Shown: positions 22,572 through 34,096, counted from the stretch's first letter. The stretch: DNA of 64,000 bases from Tigriopus japonicus (GCA_010645155.1 CM021316.1:613113-677112); one strand, 5' to 3'. Program-made: numbers and translations. The notes: a model not told the origin generated them from the sequence alone.

Positions 22572-23041
22572 TCAGTCTGCAGTGGGAGGTCTTCTTCCGG
22601 TACCAACCAAGCGCTTAAAGTACCAGATGGTGTCCTGATGACGAATAGACATCGGAAGTGCATTCCAAGGATCCACAGGACGTACGAAGAACGAATTTTG
22701 GCGAGTATGAGACTTGCTAAATGGCTTACGAAGTTTTTGCTCCAAAGCACCCCTAGTATTCTTGCTTGAGACGGCCTGAACAGGCATCATAATATCTTCG
22801 GTAGAATAGAGGTTCTTGATGGACATGTCCCCCTTTGAAATCTTAAAAAAATTTAGGTCATGATTGATCCTCCGACGTTCGAGGGAGGGGAGATCCCGCA
22901 AGTAGAGCCGATCAGGATAACTCAAACCTCTGGACTCCTCACCTAGTCTCGTCATCCTTCTCTGAACAGACTCCAGAAGTTCAGTAGCATACTTCAAGCT
23001 GGGCGACCATACTGAAGAAGCATACTCAAGAATTGGACTTT
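22572..23041 (-). pseudogene. Second LINE relic (family L2), reverse transcriptase C-terminal tail
   Basis: Minus-strand frame begins PILEYASSVWSPSLKYATEL and continues with LESVQRRMTRLG, then LPSLERRRINHDLNFFKI. This is the conserved thumb/tail of Jockey-superfamily reverse transcriptases but differs clearly from family L1, so it is another element. Truncated 5' at about 23041; the ORF ends at 22572. Confidence 0.75.
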
Positions 23042-23408
23042 GTTGATTGTGATTGTTGACAACCACAAGGTTTGTGGTGTTGATTGAGAAATGGTACAAA
23101 TGAAAACAGTTATGGTCCATTTTCATTCCCTCCATTGACATTTGAGGTGTTTTAGTTTGTCCAAAACTAAAGACAGATAGTTACTATCTGTAAATAAATC
23201 CTTCTTATTAAATCAGTATGATATTGCCACTTAAAAAAAGCTCTTAATGATGCGTTTTATGACGATCCTCACGCTAGCTTGATTAAGTAAGACACACAGG
23301 CGCCATTGTTTCAAGACTTAACTTAAATGTATGCCAGAGAAATCAGCTTTGAATGAATAAACATTTTCGGGTGTTTTTATCATTTATATTTGTTGTATTT
23401 GATTGCAG

Positions 23409-26400
23409 TACCAAACTGTTCCATGGATACTGTTGGAATCCTTGGTTCTACTCTTGACATCATTGACAATTTGGATTCATTGGATGACTGCCATGCCCTT
23501 TGCCTTTTAAACCCAAATTGTTTCGGAGTGGTGTGGTCGCACCCATGGTCACAAAACCCGTCTCCCAAGAAGTGTTGGTTAAAAAGTGTCTTTCTGCCAA
23601 GTAACATGCGTGAGGCAGTAGGAGTAACTTCCAGACCAAGATATTGCCTCAATTGTAAGTTTTTGGACTAAATATGCCAAGCTAGCATATATTTGATATG
23701 ATACTGTTTGCAAGTTCAAAATCATCATTGTTGAACCGTTGTCTTCATGTTTTGATAGAAAACGAGAATATTTCAATTTCCGATAATGCAGCCAATTTTC
23801 CTGAAAGCTGTTGATTACATCATTAGTAACATTCTAGACTGCTGGAAGTAAAACAATCATAAATACAACGAAAATTCTGCTCAAAACTGGAAGTGCCCTT
23901 TAGCAGCAATGGCTTGGAAAAAATCTGGGTTCACAAAACACAACATTGAGCAAGGCAGCTGATTTTTGGGAATAATACCCAAAACGACTAAGGACTGAAG
24001 GAGGGAATAACACTGCCAGAAAACGTTTCCTTCTTGATCAGAACAAATGTTTGATAAGGGTCATATACCAATGCATTTCATATTGCATGCATGGAAGCTA
24101 AAAAAATGAAAACTCCATTGTGAAAGTATGAAAAGATTTATTTTCGGAACATGCCGTTCTCTTGCTTCTTGCTTAAGTATTAAATTTTTTAAGATCCCTC
24201 TGAGGGGATGTGTGTGACTGCCACTCCTCTGGTCTTCACATGCAATCATGTAAAAATTTTATCAATGACATGGCAGTGATGCCATAAAACTTTCTCTCAT
24301 AGCAACCAAACCAAGTGAAAACTGGCATCAATTCAAAGGAAGTAAGTACAAGTTTCTCTCCAAAAAAAGCCACGCTGACCCAATCACTGCGGTTTGCGAG
24401 TCTCAGGGTGGCCACCCAGCAAATTTGGAAACAAAAGAAGAATATATGTTTGCCAGGACCATTGCTTTTACACTGAACTACCATCATCCAGAAACATTCG
24501 GTGGAAATTTTGGGCTAGGTACACTAAGGAATTAAAACTGAAAGGAGCTTGTGATCAAGTTTGCTATACTTATAGGACTACTGAAGAGCAACTACCAATG
24601 GATGTGGAACATTGGTCATCCACAAGATGAACCTTGGTGCCCAAGCAAACCTCTCAGTAGTGGGCCTGAGATTTATGGAGAACTGCAATCAGACGCTGGC
24701 TTTTGTTTGGATGGAAGTGTCTCAAAAGATAGCGATAACTTAGTTTGTGAGATCAAAGGTAAATTAGAGCTCTCTAGTATAGAGTGAAATCATGAGATGC
24801 TTCCACTTGCGGGCGCAGGCGTTCAGACCCAAAAAGGAAAATTTTACTGCAATTACATTTGATTATAACCACTTTTTGACAAAAAGGAGTTGTCCACTTG
24901 TGCCAACGAATTATTTTCAAAATGAGAACCATGATAAGATGAAACAGTTTGTGATGTGTAATCAACGGGTTTCCTTTGAAATAATTGAACTTTTGATATC
25001 ATTTTTCGATGTCCGAGTATCCTAATGAAGATATTTTGTTAAGGTGTTCATTTTGGATTAGGTTAAATAACTAAATTGAATCTCTCGAAACCACGAAACC
25101 ATTAATTAGTATAGTTATTTGAGAAAATTTACAATTCAAAGTCGCGGCACAATGGATGAGTGTAATCGAACGCATTCAGCTGGGGATTCTGGGGCCAAAA
25201 TGGCTAGGGATGGGTCAGAACTAGGTTCGAACATTTCTTAGTTTTAGTTTGCTACGTGAGGAAAAAATTGTTATTTCAATTGATTGTGAAAATGAAGAAA
25301 ACGAATTGGGCTCACGAATTTTGATTAAGTTTTATGGAGGGCGAGTCTTGACTCTGACGCATCCCTAGCCATTTTGGCCCCAGAATCCCCAGCTGAATTC
25401 ATTGGATTGCACTCATCCATTGGACAAGTCGTTTTAGTCGAAAAGTCAATCAAGCGCTGAAATTTCCCTTTTTGGGTCTGAACGCCTGTCTCCTCAAGAG
25501 GTCGCATCTCATAATCAGGGCCACCACCAGATTATTGTAAATTACATATTACAATGTCATTACCAAAATCTCCAATTTTTGTCCACAATTACAAAAAAGG
25601 GGGGAAATTTTACAAAAAATGGGGGAAAATTGCTTAATCCGTTAAAACAGTTTCCGGAAAAAGATTAGTTTATCAATCAAAATCAAAGTTAGGAAACAAG
25701 CCGACATATTATGCTATTGTTGCAACAAAAAAATATTAGTTTATGTTCGGGGCCATCAGATACTTATGTAATAATGTAATTACAAATATTTGAAATTTTG
25801 TCCAAAATCACAAAATTGGGAAAATTTGAAAATAGCCAGGGAAATCGCTTCCTCCCTTCAAAAAGATCTAGAAAAAGACGCAGAGGATTTGTCACAGTGG
25901 CAACAATATAAATTTTTTCATCACTGATAAATCATCATTCAAAGCTATTCAAAGCTATGAAGTAAGACTTACAAACGATAAAAGGATAGGAAAAGATCAG
26001 TTTCTTCTGAGAAAAATTATTATAAAATTACCCAAAATTCCAATTTCGCTACAACATTTCTGAAAACAATTACCAAAAATACTACATTTTTTGGTAATTT
26101 TTTTACCAATATTTGGTGACCCTGGACATATTTTCAATCTATACTTGAGAGCTCTAAGGTAAAGGACGAGGGCAGTTCGCAAAATAAATTTTTCTAAAAA
26201 GTGACCAAACATCCAAAAAAAAATCTTTCTGAAGATACTATTTTTAAAAAATTATAAGAATGGAAACATGCTTTTAAAGGGTTGTTTTAAGCTTATTACC
26301 ATCTATTTTTATCATTTGACCTTGCATAAATTTATGTTAGGGATTTCATTTGTTCGAAAGAAAATATTGGCAAAGGATGAAAAACTTGTAATTAGAGGGA

Positions 26401-28065
26401 TGATTTTTAGGTCGCGGAAATGACAATAAGTTCATTTTTAATTACTTTTTTCTTCAAAACAGGTAGCATGGTTGAAAAATGCCGATATAGTCAAGAAAAA
26501 ACTGAAATAGCAGAGAGAAAAAAGCGTCCTCTAAGTGCAACCAATGAAATAGAAAAGACGTGCAACCTTTGACCATTATTACACAGAATGTTTGTTATTT
26601 CATGTCCAATATACCCTCGGAAGTTCTAAAATAAGTCAAACTTTTGTGTTAAAATGCTCATTTTACAGGGAATTTCACTATATTGAGTACTCACTAGATC
26701 GAGAGTTGAATGTACTGAAATGCAATCACGCTTTCCTAAAAGAAATATTACACCTGGTGGAGTGAGTATTAGTGCCACCCTTGCACAAAAGTTCAGGATT
26801 TTTTCAGTAGTTCATTTCTTTGCAATGCCATTCTGTTATCAAAGGCGCACATTTTGGAGAAATTTGATTGTTAAGAAGATGTTTACCGCTGTCCCAAAGA
26901 GTGGCATTACAAATAGCCTTCTGGCAACAATGTTTCGATTTGATCACAGGGGGCGCTGATCAGCGAGTAAACACGGACATTTAAGGCAGGGTAAATTTTA
27001 AAGAATTACTTTTTGAAGGTAATGAGTAGGGCTGAATATTTTAGGTTTTACATAAAAACTTAGGTTTTAACCTAAAACGCCTAATTCGGGCAATTTTTAC
27101 CTAAAATTAAGTTTTCAGTCAAAAATTCACTTTTTTCTCGCCTTTTTAGGGCAATTTTTACCTAAAACTAAGTTTTCAACCTGATATTAATTTTTTTACT
27201 TATCCTAAAGTCATTTGCACAATAAGGTCCCTCAACCCAGTGTCTTCAAAAAAACAAAACACGAGAACAAAGGAAGAGAGAAGAGGAGTGGGAGCCACAA
27301 TGATTTTCATCCCATCAACATGCCAAATCAGCGTTACCAGGTGGTTTCAGGCAGACATTGCCAAAATTTGTTTGAAATACTGCCAATTACAGGTGCTCGC
27401 TGCCATTTTTGAAGTCACATAACGCCACATTCTGTCACCTTTGAGCCGAATTTTTCTCGTTTTTAATCATTTCATCTCGTTTTTTAGGGCTCAAATTTTA
27501 GATCTCGTTTTTTAGGTCAAAATTTTTTGATCTCCTTTTCTTGGTCGACAATTTTCGATATCGTTTTTTGGTCGATTTTTTTGCCTGCCCTTCCACTTTT
27601 TGCCATATTCTGCCACTTCAGAAATTTCTCTACCACAAAATTTTCTATACTGCCATTTCTACCACTTTCCCACCACTGCCAAATTAAGTTTTCACTGCCT
27701 CTGTCTCTGCTCCACTGCTTTTACTCTTGTAAAAAGTAAACTGCAGTAGAGCAATTAATAAAAGGCTATATTTGGTCTGAATAGCCTCTCAAAAGGTGTT
27801 ATCTATACAACCTAAAAAAAACCTAAAACGTAATTTTTGGCAACCTAATTATGTCATAATTTGCCCAAAAAGTTAACCTAAAATATTCAGCCCTAGTAAT
27901 GAGTAATGACGTATGCCCTTCTGAAAATAACCAAATTCGGACGTCATGGTTGTACTATGAAAAATTATATTTAAAAACTTAGCTAAGATAGTTTTCTTTA
28001 TACTTCACAGTCTGCCCCGATGACTACCCAAAGTTGGAGAATGGTGAACAGGACGAAGACCTCAG
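23409..28065 (+). CDS. Partial modular receptor: PAN/apple and C-type-lectin modules
   Basis: Four exons with matching phases: 23409-23654, 24303-24518, 24576-24758, 28011-28065. Exon 1 encodes a PAN/apple-like module (VPNCSMDTVGILG, DDCHALCLLNPNCFGVVW, ending PRYCLN). Exons 2-3 encode a C-type lectin-like domain: WHQFKGSKYKF, AVCESQGGHPANLETKEEY, FGGNFGLGLLKSNYQWMW, then DNLVCEIK with the usual last cysteines; the typical EPN/WND calcium-binding residues are not evident. The 57-bp intron between exons 2 and 3 removes an in-frame stop. Exon 4 adds VCPDDYPKLENGEQDEDL and ends in phase 2, so more should follow, but I could not find it. No signal-peptide exon was found upstream, where LINE relics lie. 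Module order suggests the N-terminal half of the same receptor family as the exons at 16-19 kb. Confidence 0.72.
24792..25512. mobile_element. Possible DNA element with 46-bp inverted ends, invaded by MITE N1
   Basis: Left 24792-24837 and right 25467-25512 are inverted copies sharing ATGAGATGC, CAGGCGTTCAG and ACCCAAAAAGG. The N1 MITE lies between them, so this would be a nested insertion. Located in the intron after the lectin exons. Confidence 0.55.
25150..25422. mobile_element. MITE family N1, copy 1 (273 bp)
   Basis: About 60-bp terminal inverted repeats: CAATGGATGAGTGTAATCGA at the left and ACTCATCCATTG at the right, with GGGGCCAAAATGGCTAGGG facing CCCTAGCCATTTTGGCCCC. Two more copies at 34097 and 42228. 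No clear target-site duplication. Confidence 0.85.
26757..26968 (+). mobile_element. MITE family G1, 5'-truncated copy
   Basis: Right end TGGCATTACAAATAGCCTTC, TTTGATCACAGGGGGCGC matches the right end of 17946-18244; the left terminal repeat is lost. Confidence 0.65.
27027..27895 (+). mobile_element. hAT-like non-autonomous element family H4 (869 bp)
   Basis: Terminal inverted repeats TAGGGCTGAATATTTTAGG and CCTAAAATATTCAGCCCTA, perfect over 19 bp, with a perfect 8-bp target-site duplication GTAATGAG at 27019-27026 and 27896-27903. The interior is T-rich with repeated CTCGTTTTTTAGG-like motifs and no transposase. Lies in the intron before the last visible PAN/lectin exon. Confidence 0.92.
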
Positions 28066-28667
28066 GTAAAAACAAAGGTCTAAATAATCACTAGGAGACA
28101 GGAAAAAAGATTTTCGTAAACTTTTAATTGAACCGTGTTAGGTGTTACATTTTACCATTTTGGGAATGTGTCGGCGATTCCTTAGGTTAAATAAAGATAA
28201 GAAACAAGTGGCTTCATAAAATAAACATGCATGTCCTTCATACAAATACACCTTACGTCTTCTAATTGTTTTAAGTTGAGAAATGATTTCAACAAAGTTC
28301 CTTTGAAATTTCATATTAGAAACAAGGTCGTAAGTGGCATTGTACAGTACAAACATCATCACTAGAGCGAGGATAAAAAAATTAAAACGTAGAAATTATG
28401 CTTTAATTTTTTTGCCCTTTTTGATAGATTTAACATTTTTCCATCAACCATGCAATTGATGAATCAAAAGTGGAATTGAGTAATGTTTCTGGGTGATTTT
28501 TTGTTATTGCTAATGGTCACTTTCTTGAAAGAACCAAAGACGTCACTTGGTGACCATGTCTTGGATTTGAATATTACAAGTAGGAACTTTTTTGCCAACA
28601 CATTGAATAATTCATTGGTAGGAAGAACACAAATTTAAGTTTTTGTGTTATGTAGGATTAATACAAT

Positions 28668-29272
28668 CGACGTTCACGATTCAATCGAAAAAAGCGACCT
28701 CAAGCGGCATTTATGGCATGACCTGTGGTGTAAAAAAGAGAAATTCCGAAAATACGCTCTTCACTCTGCTAAGTTTGAATGCCTCTGGTACATCCTCTGT
28801 GATTTGTAATTGGCAGCACTTAACAGCAAATTGTTACTTATTGTTTCAAAAAACAGTCTTAAATTTTAAGGACATCAAGATTTTTGCCTCGTTTTGAAGT
28901 TATTACACGTTTAAAACGTCAACTTCAGTTTCAAAATTAGTCACCCTCTACATATGAGGAAGGAGAAAAAAGGGAAAAGGAGGAGGCAAGTGGGGCCGTC
29001 AACCAAATCAGAGCGACCAATTTCAGACCTTAAAAAAGGAGTTGGGGATCGTTTCAGACTAGTGGACTTTTAAACACCGTTGTGACAAACCAATGCAATT
29101 TTGGTGCATTACAAGTACACAGCATTTGAAGTTAGAATAAATGACTCTAGAATGAAACGAAAAGGAAACACCAAATACTGATAAAACTTGCATAAAAAGC
29201 GAAAGAAGTTACAACATAGACCGGGTCTCTTTCTTGTGTGTTCACACCACGTTTTGAATCGTGAACGTCAAT
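28668..29272. mobile_element. Element I1 inserted in repeat R-A (about 605 bp)
   Basis: Inverted ends CGACGTTCACGATTCAA and TTGAATCGTGAACGTCA. The uninterrupted copy at 1668-2080 lacks it. Non-coding. Confidence 0.6.
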
Positions 29273-29290
29273 ACACAAATGGACAAAAAA

Positions 29291-29752
29291 AACCGGTAAT
29301 GGTGACGATGTGAGGTCCGGAAGAAAGAGCGAACTAGTGTTGCCAGAACTTTTCGAACTATTCATGCCATAAAACATCGAGAAAAAGGCCAGATTTGGTG
29401 TGACAGAAACAAATTGTCATGCCAAGATTAGCACTTGAGCTAATAAAGTTAGAAACCTGAAGTATTGATTTAAAGCAATTCAGACGTTCTCGGTTTACTC
29501 CAAGGAATGAATGTGAGATTAAAACTACTCATTAATTATCTGTAATCAGGAAATTTAGAATCAAGATTTTCCCTTAAGTCATTAGCTAAATGTTTTTAGT
29601 TTCTGTTTTGAAAGTAGAACATGTTCTAAATGAGAAAGAGTATTATCCACGGCATTTGCCATTTTACAATATGAAACTATTGATTTGGAAATATCTGGCA
29701 ACGCTGCTTTGTTGTTCTTTCGTCCGGACCTCACATCGTTACCATTACCAAA
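29291..29752. mobile_element. MITE I2 inserted in repeat R-A (about 460 bp)
   Basis: About 65-bp inverted ends: GGTAATGGTGACGATGTGAG with GTCCGGAAGAAAGAGC at the left, and the complementary GACCTCACATCGTTACCATT at the right. A single diverged end of the same family (TAATAGTGACGATGTGATG) lies near 20380-20430. Confidence 0.7.
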
Positions 29753-29925
29753 AAAACTTGCAGCTTCAAGAACAAGTTTCAAAAAGTTGGTCTTGATTTG
29801 CATGTTTGGTCACACTAACTGTCCGCTCAACAGTTGTGAGGGCGACATTTTCCTCATAAGTTCAACGCATTCTGCCCCCCTTGCCAAATCAGCCTGACTA
29901 AAGCTTGCACGCTATCTAGTTATTA

Positions 29926-30664
29926 ATAAATGACTTAAGGGTAGATCCTTGGAACTCCTTTAGCCGCAAAGATCTAATTGTTTACAACTCTTATAGTTGA
30001 ACAAAACATTGCCACGAATATAGTTCACTTAATGCAAAAAGTACTTTTTTATTCATGGTTGACTTTTTATCCAGTTTAGATCGATAATAGAACTTCAGGT
30101 TTGCAATGGAGTTCCAAAAGTAATTGTAATGATCATATTTGTGCTTTCTTTTAACTAAGAGTTGACTATGATATACTTACAATTATCTAACCTTTTCCAT
30201 CATTTGAATGCATGGTACTCATTTCGACACATTGAAGTGCTACATGGTTGCAGATTTCAATGGATTTTGTAGCTTAGACGAACTTGACCAAGCATAAAAG
30301 CTTAGATTTCCCACCGTTTTTAAACTTTTTTGCCGTTTTTTTCTACTTTTCAAAAACTTTTTTCCTTCTTTTTTAATACTTTTTTGCCTTGCTCTACTCA
30401 TCACGAAGACATGTATTTGGACAAGGACTCTAACTTGGCAGAGCCTTTGCCTCAGCTTTTCCAGGTTTTATCCTTTCACCTACGGGGAAACACAAGTACC
30501 TCGCCAAGTACATGTCTGAAATGATGTGATCACTTTTAATGTAAGCGAAAAAGTAAAAGAAGTGTTGAGATTGTTTAAAATAGCTTGTTCTTAAGTTTTT
30601 CTCATACTAAAGGAACAATTTTGGAGGTGTTAAGGAAGGAAAAGCACATTGACAACATTGAATG
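29926..30664. other. No gene recognised
   Basis: AT-rich spacer. I see nothing I can name before the hAT transposon. Confidence 0.4.
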
Positions 30665-30672
30665 GTGATGAC

Positions 30673-33017
30673 TAGGGCGAACGTTTTTAATTTTTTTCAT
30701 TAAATTATAATTTTTAATTATTTTGCCCATTTTGGGTAATTTTAATTATTTTGCTCCTTTTCCAAGACAAAAACTGTTTCGCCTACATTTTGTTATAATA
30801 GAGAATGTGAACTAAATATATCGGTGTAACAATTTTCCCCCATAAGTGGAGACAAACAAAAGGGAGGTAAAAGCTCAAAGTCAATCACATATTGGTCACA
30901 TATTGATAATCATTTTACAATTGTCATCTTAAGTATGCAAAAGTAAATTATCCTAACCAGAACATTAGCTTTAAGTTAAGTCACTTGACGTAACTGTCTT
31001 TAGTGATTTATACGCACTTATTTCTTGACCAGGTTTAACAAACCACCCCACCCAGTACTTGCTTATCTTCTCATTTTGGCTACCCTACTGTTCCTCTGGA
31101 CTTCGGCCTAGCTGACCAGCACAGATATGAGGATAAAAGGGCTAGATTTCACTAGATTTGGAATTGTTCACAACCTCTATTTCATTCAAATGACAATTTT
31201 CTTTCGGCCTCTATTTTTCGCGCCAACAGTTGCATAAGCTGTTGTTACCCAAACCAATCAATCCATGTTGAAGTGTTTGCGCTGCCTCATCTTAACTTAC
31301 CCTCTTCAAGAGTCTCACGATGAGCAATTTCGCCCTGAGGGCCAAGTACCTAAAAGAATACAATGAAAAGGAGGACTACCCATTCGTGTACAAGGCGCCA
31401 CGCGGAGGAGGTGTGTTTTGCAAGGTGTGCGAGAGCAATTTTGTTGGGAATCAGAAGGGAGACTTTCGACAGCACTGCAACGGCCGAAAGCACCAAGACA
31501 ATAAGGAGCTCAAGAGAAAGAGGACTGCTGCCACTCAGGCTCTTCTGACAGAAGTTCTTCCGCAAGACAAGGCAAAAAAATCAAGGTAACACCTCTCCCC
31601 ACTGAGATTTCACGAGAATAATAATCACTCCATTCAAATTCCAGGATGGATGAGATCGGAGGTTAGCTGTGCAAAGGGTTTTTGGCAGCCAACATCCCAC
31701 TCAAAAAGCTACAGCATCCAGTCCTGAGAGAGATACTGGAGACAAACATGGCCATCAAGCTGCCCTGTGAGACAACATTCAGGGCAAAATTCGTGCCCTC
31801 CTGCTATGAGGACGTGTGGGAAGCGATCAAGAGGGATCTCAAGGATGGCCCTCTGTGGATCTGCCCAGATGCCACCAAGGATGCACTGGGAAGAGAGGTG
31901 TGCAACATCATCGTGGGTAAACTTGACAGCCAATGCTACCACAAGCCACACTTGGTAAACGTGGGCTTCATGGACAAGGTCAACGGCGAGTCCATAGCCA
32001 GGCTCGTAAATGACACCCTTCGCAAATTGGATCCTGAGTTTGACAGCAAGCGAGCTCTGATTTACGTGAGCGATGGAGCCCCGTACATGCTGAAGAGTGG
32101 AAGGGACCTCAAGATATTCTTCCCGCAGCTACATCACATCCTGTGCATCTGCCATGGCCTCTCCCTTGTCTCCGAGGTTGCCATGGACTACTTTGCCGAT
32201 GTCAACCGACTCATTGCGTCAGTCAAGCAGATATTCTGCAAGGCACCAAACCGGCGGACTGCGTATCACGAGGGCTGTCCCAATTTGCCGCTCCCCCCGG
32301 AACCAGTGAAGACCCGCTAGGGAACGCAAATCGAGGCAGCCGTCTTCTACAGCAAGAACTTGGACGCAATCAAAGAAGTAATCATGGGCTTTGACAAGAA
32401 CGAGGCCAAGAGCATCAGAGAGGCCCAGGAATTGCTGCAAAAAGAGAGCCTGAAATCCGATCTTGCCTATGTTGAAGCAAACCTAAGCTTCCTGCCCGTG
32501 TCGATCAAGCTGTTGGAGGCTCATGGCCTGACACTTCACCGTTCCCTGGAGATCCTTGAGGACGCCGAACAGAAGCTGAACTCCATCCCAGGCTCCACAG
32601 GCAAGATTTTCCAAGACAGGCTGGCCAATGTGCTCTGAAAAAATCCATCGTTAAACTTTGTGAAGCAGGTCAGCAGGGTTCTGCAGGGAGGGAAGGGCAA
32701 CCTGCCGGAAGGGCTCTCTCCAAGTCTTGCTGCTGCTCTCAAATTTTGTCCAATGGCTTCGGCGGATGTGGAGCGCAGCTTCTCCAACTACAACAATCTG
32801 CTCTCAGACCGCCGCCATTCCCTCACCGAAGAGAACCTCACCAAAATGTTAATATGTAACTTTTTTTATGCGAGGCATTAATAAACGTCATGGTGGCGTT
32901 GACAAAACATTTTTAAGGCCTTATTATTACAATTATTTTGCAATTATTTTGGCATTTTGGGAGCAATTAAAAATTAATTATTTAGGCAAAAACTCGTAAT
33001 TAAAATTGTCTGCTCTA
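30673..33017 (+). mobile_element. Complete hAT transposon family H1 (2345 bp)
   Basis: Terminal inverted repeats TAGGGCGAAC and, read inward from the right, TAGAGCAGAC, both running into TTTTAATT. Perfect 8-bp target-site duplication GTGATGAC at 30665-30672 and 33018-33025. Contains the transposase relic at 31320-32881. Both ends being intact makes this a full-length insertion rather than a fragment. Confidence 0.93.
31320..32881 (+). pseudogene. hAT transposase with N-terminal zinc finger, inactivated by three nonsense codons
   Basis: Exon 1 (31320-31585) encodes a BED/C2H2-like finger: CKVC, then H and H in QHCNGRKH. A short intron (31586-31644, GTAACA...CCAG) leads to exon 2, which stays in one frame to 32881. 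That frame contains AANIPLKKLQHPVLR, CPDATKDALGREVCN (first catalytic Asp region), ALIYVSDGAPYMLKSG (second Asp) and ASADVERSFSNYNNLLSDRR, the hAT C-terminal dimerisation region with the catalytic Glu. The finger plus ANIPL arrangement recalls the hAT lineage related to vertebrate CGGBP1. Stops fall at 31664, 32318 and 32636; there is no frameshift, so decay is recent or some stops are read differently. Start chosen as the first ATG before the finger. Confidence 0.85.
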
Positions 33018-33032
33018 GTGATGACTGATGAC

Positions 33033-33521
33033 TAGGGACGGGCAAAAAGTGTAAAAAGACTTTTGGTAACATATACGCATTTATTTGCCTTTTTGCACTT
33101 TTCGCCTTTATTTGCACGATTTTTTTACGAATTCGACCTAAAATGAACAAATTGTTGAGAGCTTGCTATTTCTTCGTTGAAAATATTTAATTTGGGAAAA
33201 CTTTTTTTTCAAATTAGAAAACTAAATCTGATATTACGGCTCCCAGCGTAGGCTAGCATAGAATTGATCACTGCAACTTCATTATCTAAATTTTGCTCTT
33301 CAAGATTGAAAAATAACAAGCAGATGACAAAATAGAATCTGAAGCTTTTTGCTACAGAAATTTCAGTTTTTTCGCGAATTTCTAAAATCTTATTTCCGCT
33401 TTTTTGGTTTTTATTTGCGCTTTTGACCTTTTTCTGCATTTTATTTTACGATTTTGGACTGATTTATGTGCAACTTTTGGTAACCAAGCTTCTTTTGATT
33501 TGCACTTTTTACCCGTCCCTT
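33033..33521 (+). mobile_element. hAT-like MITE family H2, copy 2 (489 bp)
   Basis: Ends TAGGGACGGGCAAAAAGTG and CACTTTTTACCCGTCCCT as in the copy at 10433. Flanks CTGATGAC (33025-33032) and GTGATGAC (33522-33529) match at 7 of 8 positions. It sits 15 bp to the right of the full hAT element. Confidence 0.88.
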
Positions 33522-34096
33522 GTGATGACTAGAGAGAGCCTTTCGGGGAAAAAAAATTAGGCTTTGCTTAAACCGTCTTCCGGTTGCAACTTTTCTTTCG
33601 GTTAAAAGCCTTTCAGTCTGAGTGAACTGAACCAACTGAGTGAATCATATGGTGTTTTTTTGTATGTTTAAGTCTAAGTCAGTTGAACAATGATTTGAAA
33701 TTCACAAATAACAATCTGAAAAGCCATGGCAAGTGACTGATGCTCAACGCTCCAAATATCTTACAATGCTAAAACCTTAGAGGATGACAGAGTGGCATTC
33801 TCTGCTGATGGAAAATCCCAATCTTTCAATCTCACCAACCTTTAATTTAACATTGAATCGATTTAAGTAACATCTATCACAAGGCAAAACACAATCCACC
33901 CCATCTCGTTTGCTATACCGATACCTACCATTTGGCTTGGCTTGCCTATTAAAACATTGATGAATCAAATGCAAAATCCAAACGTGAAAAAACACATATT
34001 GTTTGATTGCCTAACGTTTGTAACTTAATTCGATTCAGTACTATATGAGCAATTATTAAGGCTTTGTTGGAAGTACCTTCGATTTCAATTCCGGCC

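Larger units (their letters stand above)
28447..29925 (+). repeat. Interspersed repeat R-A, copy split by two insertions
   Basis: Left part 28447-28667 and right part about 29752-29925 match the continuous copy at 1668-2080. Extra sequence at about 28668-29272 and 29291-29752 is absent from that copy and has inverted ends, so two separate elements were inserted. Confidence 0.75.
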
